From the NCBI GenBank assembly GCA_023248835.1, contig JAHFDU010000038.1, positions 1 through 17,716 of the forward strand: a DNA stretch of 17,716 nucleotides, written 5' to 3'. Position numbers and translations under genes: made by a program. The notes beneath the pieces are model-generated. The model had not been told where the DNA came from. It saw only the letters and a program-made list of their open reading frames with translations, and did no database searches. The stretch is from Myxococcales bacterium. GTDB taxonomy: Bacteria; Myxococcota_A; Polyangia; Palsa-1104. This document shows positions 13,158-17,716 of this stretch, piece after piece (positions within the stretch are counted from its first letter, which is position 1; the number at the start of each line of letters is the position of its first letter).

Positions 13158-15556
13158 TGCTTCTGTCTGCAAAAACCCGCGCCGATCTCGGATGGGACGA
13201 TCTGTTGCAAGAGTTGGCGAGGCGCACGCAGACCGCGCGTGGCTCTGAAATAGCGCGTTCGATCACGCCTGTCGACAACGATGCGGCGCAAAAGCGCCAG
13301 CGCGAAATCAGCGAGACGCGAGCCCTCTGCGACACTGGGCGCCCGCTGCCGCTGCACGGCGTCGTCGAGATCGGCGAAGCGCTCGCACGTGTGCAAAAAG
13401 GTGGCACGCTCGATCCCACTTCACTGTGTGCAATTGCGGCGACCTTGCGAGTGGGCGCGCAGGTAAGGCGCCATCTCCTGCAAGGCGACAAAGGCGCGCT
13501 GCGCTTCCCGCTGCTCGGCGGTCGCGCGCTATTGCTCGACGAACTCGAAGAGGTGTGGCAGTCGATTTCGCGCTCGTTTATCGACGGCGAAAGCGGAATG
13601 CGCCTCCACGACCACGCCTCGCCGGCGCTCGGGACCTTACGCAAACGTGCCATCGCCGTGCGCGCCGACCTCGATCGGCGGGTTTCGAAACTGCTCGAGT
13701 CGGCCGCTTATGCTCCGCACCTGCAAGATCATTTCGTCACTCAGCGCGACGATCGCTATGTGTTACCGATTCGTGTCGACGCAGGAAGAAAAGTGCGCGG
13801 CATTGTGCACGGCCTATCACAATCGGGACACACAGTATTCGTCGAGCCTGAAGAGATCGTCGATCTCAACAATCAACTCAAACTCGCTGAGGTCGAAGTA
13901 GCCGAGGAAGAGCACCGCATTCTTGCGGAGCTCACCATGCGAGTGGCGGAGCAGTTGCCGCAGATTTTGGCCAACGTCGAAATTCTGACCGAACTCGATT
14001 TTCTGCAGGCGGCGGCCGAGTTGTCGGTGGCGTTGCGCGCGGCGCCGCCGGAACTTGGCGGAACCAAGTTTGACTTACGCCGGGCGCGCCATCCGCTGCT
14101 GGCGCTGCACCTCGATTGCGTGCCGAGTGACATCGTCGTCGCTGGTGGCCAAGCGTTGGTCATCTCGGGACCCAACGCCGGCGGAAAAACCGTCGCGCTC
14201 AAGACCCTCGGTCTGCTGACGCTGATGGCCCATACCGGACTGCACATTCCGGCGCAGGAGGGATCGCGAGTCGCCGCTGTCAACGCCATTTTTAGCGACG
14301 TCGGTGACGATCAAAGTCTCGAGAAGAATCTCTCCACTTTTTCGGCGCACATTGGTCACGTGCGCGAATTTCTCGAAGCCGCTGAGCCGAACGTTTTGGT
14401 GCTGATCGACGAGATCGCTGTCGGCACTGCGCCCGAAGAGGGAGCGGCGCTGGCGCAGGCGGTACTCGAGAGGCTGACCGAGCGCGGCGCCACCGTGCTG
14501 GTAACCACGCATTACGATCGGCTCAAAGCAATCGCTCCAGTCGATGCGCGGTTTTTGAATGCATCGGTCGGTTTTGATCTGGAGCGAATGACGCCAACAT
14601 TCGAGCTCCATCTCGGCATCCCCGGCACCTCCGGCGCGTTGGCTCTGGCGCGACGCCTCGGTTTCGATGGCACACTCTGTGCTCGTGCTGCGGCTCTCGG
14701 CGACGGCGGACAGGCCAGCGTCGAAGCGCTGTTGCAAGAGCTCGCCCTCGAGGGCCGCCAACTTCAGAGCGAGCGCGCCGAACTTGCAGAGGAGAGAACG
14801 CGCGCCAGCGCAGCCACCCGGCGCGCAGAAGAGTATGCCGAGCGCACCAAACAGGCGTTGCAAGAGGCGCGGCGCCAGGCGCACGACGAGGCGATCGAAA
14901 CGTTGCAAGCGGCGCGAAAAGAGCTCGACCTGACGCGTTCGGTGTTGCGGCGTTCCCGCCAGCAGAGCGGCATTGCCCCCGATCAGCTGGCCGAGGCCAA
15001 GCGCGAAGTGGAACGCGCGGCGGAGAAAGTCCACGCTTCGTCTCCGCCGGCGACTGTACCCTCAGGGCGCAGCGCTGGACTTGCAGATCTCACTGTCGGG
15101 CGTGAAGTGTTTGTCGCGCGTCTTGGTGGCCGTGCCAAAGTTTTGTCGGCCGCGAAGAGCGGAAAAATCACCGTGCAGGCCGGACCTTTGCGCGTTGCGG
15201 TTTCGATTGAGGAGGTTTTTCTCGACGACAACAAGCCGGTTCAGTCAGCTCGCACCAAACGTGGCCACAACGCCTTCGACCTGGCCGCGCCACCGCCGCC
15301 GCTGATGCAAAAAGGTCGTCCCACCCTCGACTTGCGCGGCGAGCGCAGCGATGTCGCGATCGGACTGGCGGAAAAATTCGTCGACGACGCGTTGCGCTCG
15401 GGCGACAGCGAAATCTGGTTGGTGCACGGACACGGCACGCTGGCGCTGCGCAACACTTTGCGCGCCCATTTTAGGAATTTTCCGGGGCTCGAATCGCTCC
15501 GGCCTGGCCAACCCGAAGAGGGCGGCGACGGCGTTACGATTTTGAAACTCGGCTGA
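13157..15556 (+). CDS. mutS2: MutS2 ATPase with Smr domain
   Basis: A 799-aa protein, close to the usual MutS2 length. The N-terminal core and clamp region (1-330) contain RDDRYVLPIRVDAGRKVRGIVHGLSQSG and VEPEEIVDLNN, typical of MutS2. The ABC-type ATPase follows: Walker A GPNAGGKT (338-345), signature region DDQSLEKNLSTFSAHI, Walker B VLIDEIAVGTAPEEG (415-429) and H-loop TTHY. A long coiled coil (about 520-640) leads to the C-terminal Smr domain (about 722-798) with TLDLRGERS and the HGHG loop (756-759). MutS2 is not a mismatch-repair protein; in bacteria studied it acts on recombination intermediates or splits collided ribosomes, the Smr domain cutting or binding nucleic acid. Ala425 replaces the usual Asp of the GTDP motif. 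The start ATG 13157 overlaps the ferredoxin stop, and the heptamer element begins at the base after the mutS2 stop. Confidence 0.95.
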   Translation: MLLSAKTRADLGWDDLLQELARRTQTARGSEIARSITPVDNDAAQKRQREISETRALCDTGRPLPLHGVVEIGEALARVQKGGTLDPTSLCAIAATLRVGAQVRRHLLQGDKGALRFPLLGGRALLLDELEEVWQSISRSFIDGESGMRLHDHASPALGTLRKRAIAVRADLDRRVSKLLESAAYAPHLQDHFVTQRDDRYVLPIRVDAGRKVRGIVHGLSQSGHTVFVEPEEIVDLNNQLKLAEVEVAEEEHRILAELTMRVAEQLPQILANVEILTELDFLQAAAELSVALRAAPPELGGTKFDLRRARHPLLALHLDCVPSDIVVAGGQALVISGPNAGGKTVALKTLGLLTLMAHTGLHIPAQEGSRVAAVNAIFSDVGDDQSLEKNLSTFSAHIGHVREFLEAAEPNVLVLIDEIAVGTAPEEGAALAQAVLERLTERGATVLVTTHYDRLKAIAPVDARFLNASVGFDLERMTPTFELHLGIPGTSGALALARRLGFDGTLCARAAALGDGGQASVEALLQELALEGRQLQSERAELAEERTRASAATRRAEEYAERTKQALQEARRQAHDEAIETLQAARKELDLTRSVLRRSRQQSGIAPDQLAEAKREVERAAEKVHASSPPATVPSGRSAGLADLTVGREVFVARLGGRAKVLSAAKSGKITVQAGPLRVAVSIEEVFLDDNKPVQSARTKRGHNAFDLAAPPPPLMQKGRPTLDLRGERSDVAIGLAEKFVDDALRSGDSEIWLVHGHGTLALRNTLRAHFRNFPGLESLRPGQPEEGGDGVTILKLG

Positions 15557-15741
15557 GACCAGCCGACAGCCAACAGCTCACAGCCGACAGTCACAGATTC
15601 GGAAGCAACAATGAAGATCAGAATCCGCAACGATCGGCTCCGTCGACCATGACCCGAGGTGCATTCTCCGCCTCTTCCGCATCTGATCTGACTGAAACTG
15701 GCAGCTGTCGGCTGTCAGCTGTAGGCTACAAAAGCTATTAA
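15557..15741. repeat. Heptamer-armed palindromic element, tandem copy 1
   Basis: This 185-bp unit begins at the base after the mutS2 stop and forms the first half of a 370-bp gene-free stretch. The left arm (15561-15595) is made of 7-bp units of the form NACAGCY; the right arm (15709-15727) is the same on the other strand (TACAGCT, GACAGCC, GACAGCT). The pairing continues inward: GATTCGGAAG on the left faces CTTCCGCATC on the right. The whole unit is thus one long imperfect palindrome. It holds no convincing gene. Confidence 0.85.
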
Positions 15742-15930
15742 GACCAGCCGACAGCTAACCGCTCACAGCCGACAGTCACAGATTCGGAAGCATCAGTGAA
15801 GATCAGAATCCGCAACAATCGGCTCCGTCGGCTACGCTTCGGACGTGACTCGAGGTGCAATTCTCCGCCTCTTCCGCATCTGACTGAAACTGTCAGCTGT
15901 CGGCTGTCAGCTGTAGGCTGCAAAAGCTAT
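15742..15930. repeat. Heptamer-armed palindromic element, tandem copy 2
   Basis: A near-repeat of copy 1 in the same orientation, 189 bp. Relative to copy 1 it has an insertion of roughly a dozen bases around 15831-15846 (GCTACGCTTCGGACG), lacks the TGATC at the right side, and has scattered substitutions. The last bases, AAAAGCTAT (15922-15930), include the stop codon of the SCP2-like gene on the minus strand. The two copies together exactly fill the space between two convergent genes. Confidence 0.85.
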
Positions 15931-16550
15931 CGGGGGTTGAAGCGCGGCAACATCGCCATTCCCAGCTGCATCGCCAAAGCGGTGTCGCCGGTCAAGCGGA
16001 TTTTCCCCGAGAAATAGGCCTCCGGCGGCGCCAGCTTGCGCGAAAGCATGGACGCATAGGTCTCCGCGTCGACGGCAATGGTTGCATCCGGCGCCAGCGA
16101 TTCGGGCTGGGTGCCAAATTTGACCTGCATCCACCAAGTGCGGCCTTGGTAACCGGTCACCTCGAAACGAACCGTGCCCTTGACGGCATTCATAATTTGT
16201 CGCGAAGCCGGATCAACAAACAGCACATCGAGGGGCGAGGCCTGCGGCGGCGCCAAATCGATCGCGCCCTCTTCACCAACGGCAACTGCGCGCCAGTCGG
16301 CGACCGCTTGTCGCATCGTCACCACCGGCTCACCGCCCGCGGTTCCAGGATCGCGCACCTTGAGTTCACTTTGACGCACATCCAAAATCCATTCGCCGCC
16401 GCCCTCCCCTTCGAGCTTCACCGCGACCGTGATGTCGGTGGCGGCGCGCTTGCCCGGCCCGAACTCGGAGGCGAAAGCAGTCGGCAACCATTCACTAAAA
16501 AAGCGGGCAGCGTTGATGTCTCGTGGAGGTCGTTTCACTGGGAGATCCAT
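15927..16550 (-). CDS. SCP2-like (sterol carrier protein 2 fold) protein
   Basis: A 207-aa cytoplasmic-looking protein without a signal peptide. The C-terminal half (about 130-203) has the SCP2-type pattern: strands in VRFEVTGYQGRTWWMQVKFG, then DATIAVDAETYASMLSRKL and the final turn YFSGKIRLTGDTALAMQLGMAM. The N-terminal half (about 14-100) follows a similar order (ITVAVKLEGEGGGEWILDVRQ, PVVTMRQAVADWRAVAVGEEGAI), suggesting an internal duplication or one long domain. SCP2-fold proteins bind lipids or acyl-CoA in a hydrophobic pocket; the ligand here cannot be told. ATG 16550 is preceded by AAAGGGA at a good distance, so the start is firm. It is downstream of the exported-protein gene on the same strand, with an 82-bp gap containing a strong hairpin. 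Its stop codon lies inside repeat copy 2. Confidence 0.75.
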   Translation of the reverse strand: MDLPVKRPPRDINAARFFSEWLPTAFASEFGPGKRAATDITVAVKLEGEGGGEWILDVRQSELKVRDPGTAGGEPVVTMRQAVADWRAVAVGEEGAIDLAPPQASPLDVLFVDPASRQIMNAVKGTVRFEVTGYQGRTWWMQVKFGTQPESLAPDATIAVDAETYASMLSRKLAPPEAYFSGKIRLTGDTALAMQLGMAMLPRFNPR

Positions 16551-16576
16551 CTGGGTCCCTTTGGTTGGAGGTTAGC

Positions 16577-16608
16577 GGGACAGACCTGCGAAGACGCAGG
16601 ACTGTCCC
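16577..16608. terminator. Strong hairpin between two minus-strand genes (REP-like)
   Basis: GGGACAG and CCTGCG on the left pair with CGCAGG and CTGTCCC on the right: 13 pairs with one A-A mismatch and loop AAGA. It lies between the stop of the 286-aa gene (16633) and the start of the SCP2-like gene (16550), 27 bases before that start. No T-run follows on the minus strand, so it may be an intercistronic stabiliser, a partial terminator or a REP-type unit. Confidence 0.6.
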
Positions 16609-16632
16609 ATGCAAATTTGGAACGAGATGGAC

Positions 16633-17493
16633 CTATCTTGTCCATTTGACCGTCACATGTTGACGCACGCCGACGGACATGGGTTTCGGCACCGTCAAGT
16701 TTTCTTCGATTTGCCTCGACTGCTCGATCGATTTCGAGATCCACTCGCCGTGTTCGACGTCGAGGTCGAAGCTGGCGTGAACCTTCTCGACGACTTGGCG
16801 CATTGCGCGGCCGCTGCCTTTGTGCGCAGTGAGCTCGCCATCACACACTACCGTGGCGATGCTGTTTTCACGTCGATCGTAGCGGCAGCGGAGTTCCATT
16901 TCTCCCTCTACATCAAGCCCACCCGGCAACCTCACCTGTTCTTGCCAGCGCGCGTGCAGCTCCACCGGCGCTTGCGGTAGCATCGGCGCGTGCGGCGTTG
17001 CATAGAGCGCCTCGGCGATTGAACGCGCGGTTTTGTCGTCAAGCGGCGGCGCCACATCGTCGACTCTTAGCGCGCGCGCCTCTCCCTGCGGGGATAAACG
17101 AAAATGGATTTTCATCGCCTCAAGCCGCATCGCCACCTGCTTGAGCGCCTGCGGATCGAGCGCTTCTGAACCCTTGGCGACGACACCACGCAGCCGCGCC
17201 TCGAACTCGGCACTGCTGGCCGGATCGACCGAAACCACTCGCTCCTCAGCAAAAAATTTGAACTCAAACGCAACGTGTCGCGCACCACCTGCTTCGGTCT
17301 GACGCCCAATGACATCTTGCTCGATGAGCACGGTGGCCTCTCCTTGAGCCACCGAGCCAGCGCGGGTTCGCAGCCGCAACCAGTCGCCCACAGAATTGGC
17401 GGAGACGCTAGTGGAAGCGGGCGCGGCACTCGGCGGCGGCGCGTGGGCGCACCTAATGAGCGCCAGACCACCAAAGAGCACCGCCATTCGCAT
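16633..17493 (-). CDS. Exported protein of unknown function (286 aa)
   Basis: I do not recognise a family. The N-terminus is a short hydrophobic leader (MRMAVLFGGLALIRCAHA) followed by an Ala/Pro/Ser-rich stretch, so export is likely. Cleavage could be by signal peptidase I after AHA; LIRC is a poor lipobox because Arg precedes Cys. The mature part is rich in alternating hydrophobic and polar residues (ARHVAFEFKFFAEERVVSVD, EMELRCRYDRRENSIATVVCD, ASFDLDVEHGEWISKSIEQS), as in beta-sheet-rich envelope proteins. The only two Cys of the mature part are in CRYDRRENSIATVVC and could form a disulphide. The ATG at 17493 lacks a strong ribosome site; an ATG two codons later is possible. The SCP2-like gene follows 82 bases downstream and may share the transcript. 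Confidence 0.65.
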   Translation of the reverse strand: MRMAVLFGGLALIRCAHAPPPSAAPASTSVSANSVGDWLRLRTRAGSVAQGEATVLIEQDVIGRQTEAGGARHVAFEFKFFAEERVVSVDPASSAEFEARLRGVVAKGSEALDPQALKQVAMRLEAMKIHFRLSPQGEARALRVDDVAPPLDDKTARSIAEALYATPHAPMLPQAPVELHARWQEQVRLPGGLDVEGEMELRCRYDRRENSIATVVCDGELTAHKGSGRAMRQVVEKVHASFDLDVEHGEWISKSIEQSRQIEENLTVPKPMSVGVRQHVTVKWTR

Positions 17494-17534
17494 AAAGTGG
17501 AACCTAAGCTGGAACGCGCGTGTGCGTCAATCTT

Positions 17535-17562
17535 CGTCCTTCGACAGGCTCAGGATGAGCGG
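17535..17562. repeat. REP-like unit
   Basis: The core CCTTCGACAGGCTCAGGATG (17538-17557) matches the reverse complement of the inner left arm at 2951-2970, which reads CCTTCGACAGGCTCAGGG, and both continue to GAGCGG. Two copies 14.6 kb apart in non-coding DNA show a dispersed repeat family. It lies in the gene-free right end of the window (17494-17716), where I see nothing else but a diverged copy. Confidence 0.65.
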
Positions 17563-17588
17563 CCATAAGTCCCCCCCGATTATGCTGG

Positions 17589-17618
17589 CTTGTCGAAGCA
17601 CAGGCGCAGGACGAGCGG
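17589..17618. repeat. Diverged REP-like unit
   Basis: CTTGTCGAAGCACAGG followed by CGCAGGACGAGCGG shares the TCGA ... CAGG ... GAGCGG framework of the unit 54 bases earlier, with an inserted or rearranged middle. Likely a decayed neighbour copy of the same family. Confidence 0.45.
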
Positions 17619-17716
17619 ATTTAAGATGCGATTGCCCTGAGGTCTACGGGGGGTTACGGACAGGCGGCGGCACACCACATGTGTAGGCATTGCGCGCGCT
17701 TGAATAGCTCCGATCG

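Noticed and set aside
14075..15034. Minus-strand open frame (319 codons) within mutS2
   Set aside because: It lies opposite the MutS2 ATPase and coiled-coil coding sequence and has Arg/Gln-rich low-complexity content; there is no independent evidence of translation.
15557..15930. CRISPR array
   Set aside because: The 7-bp units and two 185-bp copies do not form short direct repeats with unique spacers, and no cas gene is present.
1..17716. Sigma-54 promoters (TGGCAC-N5-TTGC) served by the NtrC-type regulator
   Set aside because: Several TGGCAC sequences occur, but those I checked by eye lack a proper GC element at the right spacing or lie inside genes.
1..17716. tRNA, rRNA, IS or phage genes
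   Set aside because: No recognisable tRNA or rRNA sequence, transposase, integrase or phage structural motif was seen on either strand.

Overview
The window is a GC-rich (about 60% by eye) bacterial chromosomal segment. It carries a two-kinase Ser/Thr kinase polypeptide with a TPR-like tail, an NtrC-type sigma-54 activator, a Cys-rich lipoprotein-like protein, an acyl-CoA carboxylase alpha subunit, SCP2-like and AAA+ proteins. This mix is typical of Myxococcota/Deltaproteobacteria, so I read it as an uncultured or poorly characterised member of that group (inference from gene content, no phylogeny run). No IS, phage, CRISPR, tRNA or rRNA was seen.

Layout. 1-2853 (+): the 3' part of a DUF234-type ATPase with a PD-(D/E)XK-like tail, then a SAM methyltransferase overlapping a sigma-54 response regulator by one base. 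2854-3053: a composite inverted repeat between convergent genes. 3054-5138 (-): a two-module AAA+ ATPase resembling those of contractile injection systems, divergent from a 95-aa protein of unknown function (5183-5470, +) that carries a T8C7 tract. 5510-8551 (-): the tandem kinase, with a 20-bp palindrome upstream. 8703-9725 (-): a membrane-anchored transglutaminase-like protein, divergent from a small zinc-ribbon membrane protein (9755-10078, +). 10079-10409: hairpins and a heptamer-repeat element. 10410-11927 (+): biotin carboxylase (accC-like), with a promoter placed for a leaderless mRNA. 11912-12640 (-): Cys-rich lipoprotein-like protein. 12663-15556 (+): a four-cluster ferredoxin overlapping mutS2. 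15557-15930: two tandem copies of a ~185-bp palindromic element that exactly fill the space between two convergent genes. 15927-17493 (-): an SCP2-like protein and an exported protein, separated by a strong hairpin. 17494-17716: REP-like copies and no gene.

The genes do not form one pathway. They are mostly housekeeping and signalling genes in short units: methyltransferase+regulator, ferredoxin+mutS2, exported protein+SCP2. The most distinctive content is intergenic. At least three families of inverted-repeat elements occupy gene-free stretches, and one is built from tandem 7-bp units (NACAGCY). I did not find a defence system or biosynthetic cluster. The candidates for something undescribed are the heptamer-armed element family, the ferredoxin/MutS2 coupling, the tandem-kinase protein and a possible tendency to leaderless starts.
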